A DNA stretch of 64,000 nucleotides, taken from the NCBI RefSeq assembly GCF_947654165.1, contig NZ_CANTKB010000013.1, forward strand, positions 1 through 64,000, written 5' to 3'. The notes under the pieces are model-generated. The model searched no databases. It was not told the DNA's origin and worked only from the letters and a program-made list of their open reading frames with translations. The position numbers were made by a program, and so were the translations under genes. Each line of letters starts with the position of its first letter. Position 1 is the stretch's first letter. Positions 33,821-43,640 of this stretch are shown here, piece after piece. Origin of the DNA: an uncultured Blautia sp. (GTDB taxonomy: Bacteria > Bacillota > Clostridia > Lachnospirales > Lachnospiraceae).

Positions 33821-34777
33821 CTATTTCCGTAAAAATCTAATGATGTTTTTATAGAGTTCCCATTGAACTGCCACATATCTCCTCGGCCTAATCCCAGACA
33901 CTTTTTTATCCTGATTTTCCCTGGATAATGCAATTCCGTTTTTGATTCCGGCAAGATATTCTCTACCGAAGCCTTTTCTTGCAAAAAACAGTGCCTTACA
34001 GCTAAATCCCAGAAACAACAGAGGAAAATTCCAGATAATCTGCAGCAACGGCATATTTTTATATATCATATAAATATTATTTCTGGATGAATACCGTACT
34101 TTGAACAGATTATACCTGGAACCGCTGGTTCCACTTCCCACATGATACACTCTGGCCTTGGGGCAGAACCAGTTCTCATATCCCAAAAGCCTTGCCCGGT
34201 ATCCGATATCCAGGTCTTCCAGATATGCAAAATGCACTTCATCAAAAAGACCTGTCTTTTCCAGCAGTCTCTTATCATAAATTGCCGCACCCGCACAGGC
34301 AGAAAAAACCCTTTTCTCTCTGTTATATCTTGTCTCCGGCTTTCCTTTTCCATCTGCAAAAGCCCACCCAAGAGCACAATAATAATTTCCCGCATCGTCT
34401 ATTTTGTCCCTGTCCTGTAATTTTAGCATCTTAGCCTGACAGGAAAAAGTCCCGGGATGCTCTTTCATAAAAGATACCAGATTCTTTAAAAAATACTTTT
34501 CTGCTATGGTATCATTATTCAGCAATACCACATAGGGGCTTTCGGATGCCTGAATTCCTGCATTGACACCTCCGCAGAACCCTCTATTTTCTTGCAATGT
34601 GAGAACATGCACTTCCGGATAATGCTCTCTGACATAGTCTGCACTGCCGTCTTCGGAACCATTATCTACCAGAATCACTTCAAAATCCCGGTACACCTGT
34701 CTTTTCATTGCATCCAGACAGTTTTTCAAATACTGTTTTCCGTTAAAATTCGGAATAATCACAGAAACTTCGTACAT
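33821..34777 (-). CDS. GT2 glycosyltransferase (WbbL/RfbF-like)
   Basis: 318 residues, GT-A fold: VSVIIPNFNGKQYLKNCL, LVDNGSEDGS, RGFCGGVNAGI, LLNNDT (metal site) and FAYLEDLDIGYRARLLGY (catalytic ED). The features match dTDP-rhamnosyltransferases. It is a cytoplasmic enzyme at the membrane that extends the lipid-linked chain. Confidence 0.88.
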   Translation of the reverse strand: MYEVSVIIPNFNGKQYLKNCLDAMKRQVYRDFEVILVDNGSEDGSADYVREHYPEVHVLTLQENRGFCGGVNAGIQASESPYVVLLNNDTIAEKYFLKNLVSFMKEHPGTFSCQAKMLKLQDRDKIDDAGNYYCALGWAFADGKGKPETRYNREKRVFSACAGAAIYDKRLLEKTGLFDEVHFAYLEDLDIGYRARLLGYENWFCPKARVYHVGSGTSGSRYNLFKVRYSSRNNIYMIYKNMPLLQIIWNFPLLFLGFSCKALFFARKGFGREYLAGIKNGIALSRENQDKKVSGIRPRRYVAVQWELYKNIIRFLRK

Positions 34778-34792
34778 GGTACTTAATACCTT

Positions 34793-36619
34793 TCAGTCTT
34801 TTGGTCTCAAAGAGTAGTTCCATTTTACCAGAGACAGATTCTTATTGTAATAGGGATCTCCTTTTTTCAGAAGTGTTTCCCATCTGCACCGCATAAATTC
34901 GATTTCTGACTGAAATCTTCTGACTTTTTCTTTGCTGTCCTCTGTTCCTCTGCTCTTCGATTCGTAATGATATAATTCTACATAGGGATCATACACAACC
35001 AGATACCCCTGCTCTCTCACTCTAAGGCAAAAATCTACGTCATTAAAAGCCACAGATAATGCTTCCTCGAACCCGTGAACTTCTTCAAACACTTGCCGTT
35101 TCACCATCATACAGGCTGCGGTCACTGCACTTAAATCCTGGATAATGGATGCTTTATGCATATACCCGGAACGTTCTCTTGCCATATCTACGAACATATG
35201 CCCTGCAATGCCCCCAATTCCGATGACTGTTCCTGCATGCTGAATGGTATTGTTTCCATAGTAGAGCTTTGCACCTACGATTGCCGTATCTTTTCTCTGG
35301 CAAAATCCCAGCATTTCTTCAATCCAGTCCGGGGTAATCACCTCTGTGTCATTGTTCAGGAAAAGGAGATATTCCCCTTTTGCTTTCGAAGCCGCATAGT
35401 TATTGATTGCAGAATAATTAAAGGGATGTTTCCATCTTAAAAGGCGTACTTTCGGATTTTTGGAAAGTTCTTTGTAATAAGAAAAAATCTCACTGCCTGT
35501 ACTATTATTTTCTACAATTAAAATCTCGATATTCTGATACGTGGATTTTTCCAGAATCGAATGAACACATTTTTCCAGGTCCTCTCTGGCATCTTTATTG
35601 GGAATAATGATGGAAACCAGGGGAGTTCCCTGAACCTGGTATTTCACTCTGTAAAATCCATAATCCTTCGTATGGCTTACCTGGCCTTTCAGACCACATC
35701 TGTGCAGATTTGCCTCAACCGCACGCTTGCCTGCCTCAAAAGCATACAATTTACTCTCAGGATTGTCTGCGGTGGAAGACTGATGAGTCCTCCAATGGTA
35801 CAGAATTTCCGGTATATGATGAATCTTTCCAGCCTGTTCCGTACAGCGGAAAATAAAGTCATGATCCTGGGCACCGTCAAAAGCACTTGAAAAACCACCG
35901 ACTTTCTCAATCAGGATTCTTCTTGCCACAAAAAAGTGGCAGATATAATTGTTTGAGCGGAGCAGATCCGGACTGAAATCCGGCTTAAAATGCGGCTGGA
36001 AATGTTCCAGTCCATCTCCTCTGACTTTATCTTCATCTGTATATAACACGTCAATATCCGGCTCCTGTTCCAGTGCAGATGCGATTTCATACAGGGCATT
36101 TGGAGCAAGTAAGTCATCGTGATCCAGCAGTCCCACAAATTCACCGCCGGCCATAGCAATGGCTTCGTTGGTATTTCCTGCAATCCCCTGGTTTTTCTCT
36201 AACTTTTTCCACAAAATCCTGGAATCTCTGGAAGCATATTCTTTCAGCACATACTCCATAGAAGCATTCTCCGGGCTTGCATCTGCGATGCAAAGCTCCC
36301 AGTTATCGTAGGTCTGACCCAGAAGAGAGTCTATCATCTGGCGAAGGAAAACCTCCGGTGTCTGATAAGCCGGCACTACCACGCTGATTTTGGGAGCATA
36401 CTTCCATTTTCTCTTTTTCTGTTTTTCCAATTCTTCCACGGATGGAACATACGCATCATACCAGGGACCGTAAGGAACCTCTTCCGGTTCGAAACGCTCA
36501 TGAAGTCTGACCCAGAATTCCTTGATTCCGTAATGTTTCAGATATCGTAATCCTTTTTGTATGGTATAGGGGGATAAACGGTTCAAAACCCTGCCCCATT
36601 CTATCTTTCCTGTTGGCAT
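34793..36619 (-). CDS. Two-domain GT2 glycosyltransferase (paralogue 1)
   Basis: About 608 residues with two GT-A domains. Domain 1 (about 85-290) has ISVVVPAYQTP, NTNEAIAMAGGEFVGLLDHD and YTDEDKV; domain 2 (about 330-560) has VSIIIPNKDAREDL, ILIVENNSTG, LFLNNDTEVITPDW and FNDVDFCLRVREQGY. Such proteins can add two sugars. The ATG at 36619 is preferred over GTG at 36628. It is a paralogue of the proteins at 38.0-43.0 kb but lacks their N-terminal beta domains. It is divergent from dacA. Confidence 0.9.
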   Translation of the reverse strand: MPTGKIEWGRVLNRLSPYTIQKGLRYLKHYGIKEFWVRLHERFEPEEVPYGPWYDAYVPSVEELEKQKKRKWKYAPKISVVVPAYQTPEVFLRQMIDSLLGQTYDNWELCIADASPENASMEYVLKEYASRDSRILWKKLEKNQGIAGNTNEAIAMAGGEFVGLLDHDDLLAPNALYEIASALEQEPDIDVLYTDEDKVRGDGLEHFQPHFKPDFSPDLLRSNNYICHFFVARRILIEKVGGFSSAFDGAQDHDFIFRCTEQAGKIHHIPEILYHWRTHQSSTADNPESKLYAFEAGKRAVEANLHRCGLKGQVSHTKDYGFYRVKYQVQGTPLVSIIIPNKDAREDLEKCVHSILEKSTYQNIEILIVENNSTGSEIFSYYKELSKNPKVRLLRWKHPFNYSAINNYAASKAKGEYLLFLNNDTEVITPDWIEEMLGFCQRKDTAIVGAKLYYGNNTIQHAGTVIGIGGIAGHMFVDMARERSGYMHKASIIQDLSAVTAACMMVKRQVFEEVHGFEEALSVAFNDVDFCLRVREQGYLVVYDPYVELYHYESKSRGTEDSKEKVRRFQSEIEFMRCRWETLLKKGDPYYNKNLSLVKWNYSLRPKD

Positions 36620-36678
36620 CACACACACCTGCCTTAGTTCTTCTATTTTCTTCTTGCACTATTTTACCATATTTTTTA

Positions 36679-36707
36679 TTTAAAGAAAACCTTTAATGTG
36701 TTATACT
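36679..36707 (+). promoter_or_regulatory. dacA promoter
   Basis: TTTAAA (36679-36684), 17-base spacer, TATACT (36702-36707). A transcript from here would start about 12 bases before the AAAGGAG site. Confidence 0.5.
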
Positions 36708-36737
36708 GGGGATATCTGCATGAAAGGAGAGAAACAG

Positions 36738-37976
36738 TTGAGACAAAAAAACTTAATTCTAAGACTATTGTGCCCCCTGCTGGCACTTTTATTAATTTTT
36801 CAGATGGCTGTTCCTGTGGCTGCCAAAGACTTCCCCAAAAGCTGGCCCACAGCACCTGAAATCGCTGATGAAACCGGTATTTTAATGGAAGCCTCCACCG
36901 GGCAGATTCTCTTCGACAAAGGGATGGATGAAGTCCGTTATCCTGCCAGCACTACAAAGGTGATGACCGCCTTGCTGATTCTGGAAAATATCGAGGACTT
37001 AAATGAAATTATTACTTTTACAGATGTGATCACCCCGGATTTGGAACCCGGAAATTCTACCATAGATGCTAAAGTAGGCGAACAGCTCACTGTAGAACAG
37101 TGTCTCTATGCCATTATGCTGGCCTCTGCTAACGAAGTCTGTACTCAGATGGCGGTCCGGGTAGCCGGCTCTGTGAGCAATTTCACCGCTATGATGAATA
37201 AGAGAGCGGCTGAACTTGGCTGTGAAAATACACACTTTGTCAATGCCAATGGTCTCCCGGATCCGAATCACTACACTACTGCCCATGACCTGGCAAGAAT
37301 TCTTGCTGCAGCCGTGGCAAATGAGGATTTCTGCAAAATTTCCGGTGCTGCCCAATACACCATTCCTGCCACAAATAAAACAACGGCTCCAAGAAATCTG
37401 ACGAATACTAATGCTCTTATAGCAGAGGGTGATTCTCATTACGAAGGTGTGATTGCCGGAAAGACAGGACATACCGAAGCTGCCAGAAATACCCTGGTCA
37501 CCGCTGCAAGACGTGACAATATGACGCTGATCTGCGTTGTGATGCGTTCCGAAGGGAAAGAGCGTTTTATAGATACCACAGCCTTGTTTGACTATGGATT
37601 TGACCAGTTCCACATGGACCCTGTGTACTGGATGGATGAAGAAACCCCTGCCGGATATGCAGTACTGCCAAACAGTGTCACCCCGGGCTGCATGGCTATT
37701 GCAGAAGAAGATTCCTCGGATATGCGTACCAGGACTTATTCCTATCAGGGAGTTGAAATTCTGAAGGTTCATACCACACTGCCTATGGAAGTGAAATCAC
37801 GTACTACTTCTGATATGTCAATGCTGGAAACAGGAATGTCTGAAATCCGGATTGGGTCTTCTGTTGTATTCCCTGTCATGATGGTACTGCTGGCTGTACT
37901 GATTATCGTACTGACCGCTGTGATCATTAAGGCTGTGCTGGATTCTAAGAGGTCCAAAAGGAAGAAAAAAATTTAA
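36738..37976 (+). CDS. dacA: D-alanyl-D-alanine carboxypeptidase (PBP5/DacA type)
   Basis: About 412 residues. Active-site motifs STTK (SxxK), SAN (SxN) and KTG are in place. It trims the last D-alanine from peptidoglycan side chains. The TTG at 36738 is the likely start: AAAGGAG lies 8 bases upstream and it gives a clean signal peptide (LILRLLCPLLALLLIFQMAV, cleaved after VAAKD-type residues); upstream ATG codons would place the ribosome site inside the gene. A C-terminal membrane segment (MVLLAVLIIVLTAVIIK) and a Lys/Arg tail anchor it. It is the only plus-strand gene inside the glycan locus. Confidence 0.93.
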   Translation: MRQKNLILRLLCPLLALLLIFQMAVPVAAKDFPKSWPTAPEIADETGILMEASTGQILFDKGMDEVRYPASTTKVMTALLILENIEDLNEIITFTDVITPDLEPGNSTIDAKVGEQLTVEQCLYAIMLASANEVCTQMAVRVAGSVSNFTAMMNKRAAELGCENTHFVNANGLPDPNHYTTAHDLARILAAAVANEDFCKISGAAQYTIPATNKTTAPRNLTNTNALIAEGDSHYEGVIAGKTGHTEAARNTLVTAARRDNMTLICVVMRSEGKERFIDTTALFDYGFDQFHMDPVYWMDEETPAGYAVLPNSVTPGCMAIAEEDSSDMRTRTYSYQGVEILKVHTTLPMEVKSRTTSDMSMLETGMSEIRIGSSVVFPVMMVLLAVLIIVLTAVIIKAVLDSKRSKRKKKI

Positions 37977-38000
37977 GTATGGAAAGAAGTATAAATTCAA

Positions 38001-38046
38001 AAAAGCCGTTGCATAAAGTACACAATTACTTTATGCAACAGCTTTT
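38001..38046. terminator. Strong bidirectional terminator
   Basis: A 19-bp stem (38001-38019 with 38028-38046, one G-U pair) and an 8-base loop, with A/T runs on both sides. It ends dacA from the left and the glycosyltransferase operon from the right, 2 bases from the latter's stop. Confidence 0.9.
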
Positions 38047-38047
38047 T

Positions 38048-40465
38048 TTATTCTCCTAAAGAACAGTCACTTCTGCGAAGTGTAAGATTTGGATTATAGT
38101 AGGGATCTCCCGATTCCAGAATGTCTTTCCACCGTGTCTTAAATAATTTTGCTTCTTCTTTGAATCTGATTTTATTTTTCTTGCTTGTCTCATAGCCTCT
38201 TGTGAGGGATTCGTGATGATACAACTGTGCGTAATTTTGGAACACCACCAGTTTTCCAGTCTCTCTCACTCGCAGACAGAAATCAACATCATTGAAAGCA
38301 ACCTGAAACGCTTCATCCATGCCTCCCACCTGCTGATAGATTTCTTTCTTTACCATCATACAGGCTGCAGTCACAGCACTCAAATCCTGCGTAGAATGAG
38401 CTCTTCCTGCATAGACAAACTGCTTTTCCGGACTGTTATAAAACAGGTGACCTGCTGTACCGGAAGGTCCTAAACCTATGATTACACCTGCATGCTGAAT
38501 CCTTTCATTTGGAAACAGAAGTTTTGCTCCTACAATTCCCACATCTTCTCTCTGGCAATAACTCAGCATTTCTTCGATCCAATCCTCTGTTTTAACTTCA
38601 ATATCATTGTTTAAAAGAAGAAGATATTGTCCTTTTGCATGTTCTGCTGCAAAATTATTAATAGATGAATAATTAAATTCATTTTTCCAATTCAGTACGC
38701 GGACATTTTCATGAGCTGATTCCAGTTCTTTGTAATATGCAAAAGTTTCCTGTTCTGTACTGTTATTTTCCACGATCAGAATTTCTATATTCTGGTAACT
38801 GGATTTCTGAAGTACGGACTCCACACACTTCTGCAAATCTTTTTTGTGATCTTTATTAGGGATCAGAATCGATACCAACGGATTTCCCTCTACAAATAAT
38901 TTTGTTCTGTACCGACCCCACTGCTCTGTTTCACCTACATTGGGAGCCATGGTCACTTCTGCCTTTATTCCCATTCTCTCATAATGTGCCTGGACAGCCG
39001 CTCTTCCTGCTTCATAGGCATAGGTCTTGCTCTCCGGATTCCCCGCTGTTGATGCCGGATGATTTCTCCAATGGTAGAGAACCTTGGGCACATGGCGAAT
39101 CTTCTCTGCCTTCTCACAGCAACGAAGGATAAAGTCGTAATCCTGAGCACCGTCAAATTCACTTCTCAGCATTCCGACCTGCTCCATGATCGTACGTTTC
39201 ACTACAAAAATATGACAGATATAATTATTACTTCTTAATAAATCCAGATCAAAATCCGGTTTAAAATGCGGATCAAAATATCTTCCACCATCCATGGTCA
39301 CTTTGTCTTCATCCGTATAGACTACATCGGTTCCCGGATGTTCATTGATTTCCCGAACAATTTCAAACAACGCATCCGGTGCAAGGGTATCATCATGGTC
39401 AGAAAACATAATAAATTCCCCTGTTGCCATCTTGATCGCCTCATTGGTGTTCTCGGAAATTCCTGCATTATTTTCCAAAAGACGATACTCAATTCTGCTG
39501 TCCTTTCCGTAATGCTCCCGTATATAGTCCCCTGTTTTGGGATTATCACTTCCGTCAGCCAGACACAACTGGAAATTTCTGTAGGTCTGAGCCTGTACAG
39601 AATCCAATAATTCTTTCAGATATGGAATTGGAGTATTGTACAGAGGAATCACAATACTGATCAATGGCTCATAAGCAAAGGCTATTCCTCTCTGTTTCTC
39701 CAACTCCTGCTGAGAAGCCATGTGCTTTGGATACCATTTATTATAGAGACTTGGACGATTCCTGTATCCTTCTGCCTTCTGTACTACTTTTTTTACGAAT
39801 TCTACCGCACCATAATTTTTCAGGTAACGAACACCTTTTTCGCAATAATTCCCTGCTTTTTCTCCCATTCGCTTGTGTTTCTGCAAGCTGATATAGCGAA
39901 TCGTGCGTCTGTTCCTGGCGGCAAACACGACTCTTAATCCTTTTTCATTTTCTATAGGTACTTCTATAAAAAAGCCACACTGTTTGCCTATCTCAAACTC
40001 GTGATACAAGGTTCTTACTTCCGGACGATATACCCTCTCCATGGAAAATTTCATTCTTTCTTTGTCTTCATTCTCCACATAAATCTCCAGAGGTTCCTGA
40101 TATGCCGCCCAGCCGCTGATGGTACACTTGTGAGTCCGAACATTTACTTCAGAATAATCAATACAGTACTGAGGCATATTCTGTTTTTTTAATATTTTAC
40201 TCAATTTTTCAGAATACCAGAGAACTTTTCTTTCCCCTCTTTCAGCATAAACAGACAGCTTTTTATATTGCCCGGCATTTTCCGGTAAAAGAATTCCAAT
40301 TTCTATTTCTTCTCCGTTTAAAGAAAGCTGAATTTCATTTACAGGCTCTTTATCCAGAAAAATTTTAGGCAAATAACCTTCTTTCCATGTTCCCTGTATC
40401 AGATACTGATTGCTGTTTATTAAATTAAAACGTTCTTTTTCTGCTCTCATGATTTCTTGTTCCAT
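38048..40465 (-). CDS. Two-domain GT2 glycosyltransferase with N-terminal beta domain (paralogue 2)
   Basis: About 805 residues. The N-terminal 220 residues form beta-rich domains (GWAAYQEPLEIYVENED, then RPEVRTLYHEFEIGKQCGFF). Two GT-A domains follow: ISIVIPLYNTPIPYL with FSDHDD and YTDEDKV, then VSILIPNKDHKKDL with LLNNDIEVKTEDW and FNDVDFCLRVRETGK. Likely adds two residues to the lipid-linked glycan. Start at 40465 follows AAGGAG; the frame to 40486 begins before that site. Confidence 0.9.
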   Translation of the reverse strand: MEQEIMRAEKERFNLINSNQYLIQGTWKEGYLPKIFLDKEPVNEIQLSLNGEEIEIGILLPENAGQYKKLSVYAERGERKVLWYSEKLSKILKKQNMPQYCIDYSEVNVRTHKCTISGWAAYQEPLEIYVENEDKERMKFSMERVYRPEVRTLYHEFEIGKQCGFFIEVPIENEKGLRVVFAARNRRTIRYISLQKHKRMGEKAGNYCEKGVRYLKNYGAVEFVKKVVQKAEGYRNRPSLYNKWYPKHMASQQELEKQRGIAFAYEPLISIVIPLYNTPIPYLKELLDSVQAQTYRNFQLCLADGSDNPKTGDYIREHYGKDSRIEYRLLENNAGISENTNEAIKMATGEFIMFSDHDDTLAPDALFEIVREINEHPGTDVVYTDEDKVTMDGGRYFDPHFKPDFDLDLLRSNNYICHIFVVKRTIMEQVGMLRSEFDGAQDYDFILRCCEKAEKIRHVPKVLYHWRNHPASTAGNPESKTYAYEAGRAAVQAHYERMGIKAEVTMAPNVGETEQWGRYRTKLFVEGNPLVSILIPNKDHKKDLQKCVESVLQKSSYQNIEILIVENNSTEQETFAYYKELESAHENVRVLNWKNEFNYSSINNFAAEHAKGQYLLLLNNDIEVKTEDWIEEMLSYCQREDVGIVGAKLLFPNERIQHAGVIIGLGPSGTAGHLFYNSPEKQFVYAGRAHSTQDLSAVTAACMMVKKEIYQQVGGMDEAFQVAFNDVDFCLRVRETGKLVVFQNYAQLYHHESLTRGYETSKKNKIRFKEEAKLFKTRWKDILESGDPYYNPNLTLRRSDCSLGE

Positions 40466-40508
40466 GAAATTCTCCTTCCGAGTCATAGTATCAGCCTTTT
40501 ACCACTGC

Positions 40509-42992
40509 TTACCATCTCAAGGAGCAGTCTTTGCGGTTTAAGGCCAGGTTTGGGTTATAATAAGGATCCTCTTTTTCCAGAACTGCTTTCCAACGAGTTT
40601 TAAATAACTCAGTCTCTTTCTGGAATCTTTCCTGCTGTTCTTCTTTATCTTCCTTATTTTTAAACCTTGACTCATAATGATATAATTCAGCAAAAGCATG
40701 CATCACGATTTCTTTGCCAAGTTCACCTGCCCGCAGACAGTAATCTACATCACTGTAATGTTCTTCAAATTTCTCATCAAATCCCTGGATTTCATCATGG
40801 ACACACTTCTTTACCATCATGCAGGCTTTTGTCACAGCACTGACATTCTGAATGGAATTTGTTCTCCCTCCACAGGTAAGAATCTCTCTGTCTGCCCCCT
40901 GGAGTACATAATCAGCTGCATGACTCTCTCCCATTCCAAGAACAATTCCCGCATGCTGAACCGTATCATTTGGATAATAAAGCTTTGCTCCTACGATACC
41001 TATCGTCTCCTGCTGGCAATAGCCAAGCATCTCCTCCATCCAGTCCGGAGTAATTACTTCTACGTCATTATCCAAAAACAGCAGATATTCTCCTTTTGCC
41101 TGGGCCGCCGCAAAATTATACATCGCAGCTGGATTAAAATCCTTTTTCCAATATAAAACCCTTAAATTCTTTCTGCTGTATTCTGCCTGTGTATAGTAAG
41201 CAAAGGTCTCCTGTTTTTCGCTGCTGCCCTCTACCACAAGCACTTCAAAATTTTGATACGTACTTTTTTCATAAATGGATTTCAAGCAGCGATCCAAATC
41301 ATCTACATGATCTTTATTAGGAATAATAATCGAAACCATTGGCTCTCCATTTACCAGCAATTTGGCACGGTATCTTCCCCAGAACGGTGTCATAGTCACT
41401 TCCGCTGCAATATGCATCCGCTCAAAATGAGCCTCCAGTGCCTTTCGGCCATTTTCATAGGCATACATCTTGCTTGCTGGATTTCCTGCAGTGGAATTAG
41501 GGTGTGAACGCCAATGATACAAAACCTTAGGCACATGATAAATGCTCGCAGCCTTTTCGCAGCAGCGAAGAATAAAGTCATAATCCTGGGCACCGTCAAA
41601 CTCTTTTCGGAATTCTCCGATTTCGTCCACTATCTTTTTCGCCACCACAAAAATATGGCAGATATAATTATTGCTTCTGATAACACTCCAGTTAAAATCC
41701 GGCTTAAAATGAGGATCAAAATATTCTTTTCCATCCATCGTGACTTTATCTTCATCTGTATAGATAATATCTGGTTTTTTATCACTGTTAATGGCTTTTA
41801 CAATCTCATAAAGAGCATTTCTTTCCAATACATCATCATGATCACTGAGCATAATATACTCACCTTTTGCAAGATGAAGTGCCTGGTTGGTATTTTCTGA
41901 AATACCGCCGTTCTTCTTCAGACGCTCATAGGTAATGCGATTCTCTTTTCCATAATTCTCCTCCAGATATCTCTGCACCTGGTCTTTCGGACTTCCGTCT
42001 GCCAGACATAGCTGCCAGTTCGGATAGGTCTGTCCAATAATAGATTGGAGCAATTCTTCCAGATAAGATAACGGTGTGTTGTAAAGAGGAATAACAATGC
42101 TGATCAATGGCTCATATGCAAAATGTTCTCTTGCCTCCTGACGCAGTTCCGCCTTGGTTACCTTATGTAGTTTTGCCCAATATCCATATCCCATTCCTGA
42201 AGGATTCACATGTTTATCTAACTCTTTCCTAAATTCCCGATATCCATGCCTTGACAAAAACAAAAGATTTTGTTTCCATTGTTTTGGTCCTAACTGTTTA
42301 TAATATTTTCCAAAAGTACTGTTTTCAAAATTCATTCTTCTGGCTGATAAACTATATTTTGCCTCCGAATTTTCTTCCTGAAACAGCAGTATGAGGTTCC
42401 CCTTGGACAGATGTTTTTTGGGAATCTGAATTTGGAAACCACATTCTACACTTTTATCTATGGAAAAAATACAATTTACGTCTGGTCTTTCTTCCTGCTC
42501 AATCTCACATTTTATCTCTTTGCCATTGCTGTCCCATACGGTGACTGGACATTTCCTGTTTTTATATAATGCCCATCCTTTGACACGAACCATATCTTCC
42601 AAAATGGCAGCACTGTCTATATTATACTTAATAAGGCTTTTCTCATATAATTTCTGAATCTTTGAAAATTTCTCTTTATATACCTCAATGGTTTCTACCG
42701 AATCTGTGAAAGAAAGTTCCAACTCCTCAAAAGAATTCCAAAGTTTGGAGATATCTTTGATATAAATAACAAATCCCAGTTTCACAGAATCATCCTCAAG
42801 CCTCAGTGCTTTCTGAACATCAGGACGCTTCACATTGACCATCTTATAAGGGATATCCTGTTTTCTGTCAGCCTTTACCACTGCTGTAATTTCACGGCCT
42901 TTTTTGCTGTATATCCATCCTCTTATTTCAAATCGGTCTTTACCTGAATGGTTCATTTCTGCTTTATCAATACAGCATCGCATTGTACTCAT
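40509..42992 (-). CDS. Two-domain GT2 glycosyltransferase with tandem N-terminal beta domains (paralogue 3)
   Basis: 827 residues. The first 240 residues hold two copies of a beta-rich domain: copy 1 has RGWIYSKKG, RPDVQKALRLED and LGFVIYI; copy 2 has KGWALYKNRK, RPDVNCIFSIDKSVECGFQI. Two GT-A domains follow (ISIVIPLYNTPLSYL with LSDHDD; VSIIIPNKDHVDDL with LFLDNDVEVITPDW). It is close to paralogue 2. In domain 2 the usual catalytic FNDVDFCLR reads HYSDVDYCLRAGE. ATG at 42992 with AAGGAG 7 bases before. Confidence 0.9.
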   Translation of the reverse strand: MSTMRCCIDKAEMNHSGKDRFEIRGWIYSKKGREITAVVKADRKQDIPYKMVNVKRPDVQKALRLEDDSVKLGFVIYIKDISKLWNSFEELELSFTDSVETIEVYKEKFSKIQKLYEKSLIKYNIDSAAILEDMVRVKGWALYKNRKCPVTVWDSNGKEIKCEIEQEERPDVNCIFSIDKSVECGFQIQIPKKHLSKGNLILLFQEENSEAKYSLSARRMNFENSTFGKYYKQLGPKQWKQNLLFLSRHGYREFRKELDKHVNPSGMGYGYWAKLHKVTKAELRQEAREHFAYEPLISIVIPLYNTPLSYLEELLQSIIGQTYPNWQLCLADGSPKDQVQRYLEENYGKENRITYERLKKNGGISENTNQALHLAKGEYIMLSDHDDVLERNALYEIVKAINSDKKPDIIYTDEDKVTMDGKEYFDPHFKPDFNWSVIRSNNYICHIFVVAKKIVDEIGEFRKEFDGAQDYDFILRCCEKAASIYHVPKVLYHWRSHPNSTAGNPASKMYAYENGRKALEAHFERMHIAAEVTMTPFWGRYRAKLLVNGEPMVSIIIPNKDHVDDLDRCLKSIYEKSTYQNFEVLVVEGSSEKQETFAYYTQAEYSRKNLRVLYWKKDFNPAAMYNFAAAQAKGEYLLFLDNDVEVITPDWMEEMLGYCQQETIGIVGAKLYYPNDTVQHAGIVLGMGESHAADYVLQGADREILTCGGRTNSIQNVSAVTKACMMVKKCVHDEIQGFDEKFEEHYSDVDYCLRAGELGKEIVMHAFAELYHYESRFKNKEDKEEQQERFQKETELFKTRWKAVLEKEDPYYNPNLALNRKDCSLRW

Positions 42993-43016
42993 TTTGATTC
43001 TCCTTTTAAAATCACA

Positions 43017-43625
43017 TTATTTAAAAAGTCTGTACAAAAATCTCATAAACAAAATAACATACAGAGCAAATACTAAAAAGACACAAAATGTCTCAAAATC
43101 AAATCGGTTTGTCACGGTCTTCAGAATCAGCGTTCCGTCTTCTACTTCTTCCCCTGCTACTTCCAGAGAAGTATACTCTTCACGATTTTTTTCGTATGCA
43201 AATCCTATTCCTATAGCAGTTCCCATCGGAACATTGCTGACCACTGTTAATTCAAAGCGTTTATCTTTGCAATTTTCAATTCTCTCAAATGGAATTTCAA
43301 AAAATTTACTGTTTTTTACTTCTTTCCCTTCTGCCTCTCCTGATGCTGCTACCTCTCCTGTGGAAAGATTTTTCAAACTATAGCTCAACAGTATCTGTTC
43401 TGCGGACTCTGTCACCGTGCTTTTTATCCTGATTCCGTCTAAATGTTCCTCTGCACAGACAAATTCCTGCTTCACACCCAAGTCTGTCAGGATTCCGGTA
43501 TTTCCATACTCAGATGGGTCTATCTCTGTATTATAAATGTTGTGAACTTTTGCAATATGGGCATACAGAAAAGCTGCCGCCACAAGAATTATCACACCCA
43601 TTAATTTTTTCAACTTTTTTTTCAT
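43017..43625 (-). CDS. Unknown bitopic membrane protein of the polysaccharide operon
   Basis: 202 residues, not recognised. Basic start with one membrane segment (LMGVIILVAAAFLYAHIA), about 140 residues outside with a beta-rich pattern (LDGIRIKSTVTES, RFELTVVSNVPMGTAIGIG), and a second membrane segment near the C-terminus (FCVFLVFALYVILFMRF). It lies 16 bases from the ABC ATPase gene upstream and 25 from the glycosyltransferase gene downstream, so it belongs to the export operon. A role in export or in presenting the glycan is inference. Confidence 0.75.
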   Translation of the reverse strand: MKKKLKKLMGVIILVAAAFLYAHIAKVHNIYNTEIDPSEYGNTGILTDLGVKQEFVCAEEHLDGIRIKSTVTESAEQILLSYSLKNLSTGEVAASGEAEGKEVKNSKFFEIPFERIENCKDKRFELTVVSNVPMGTAIGIGFAYEKNREEYTSLEVAGEEVEDGTLILKTVTNRFDFETFCVFLVFALYVILFMRFLYRLFK

Positions 43626-43640
43626 TTTTTCTCACCTTAT

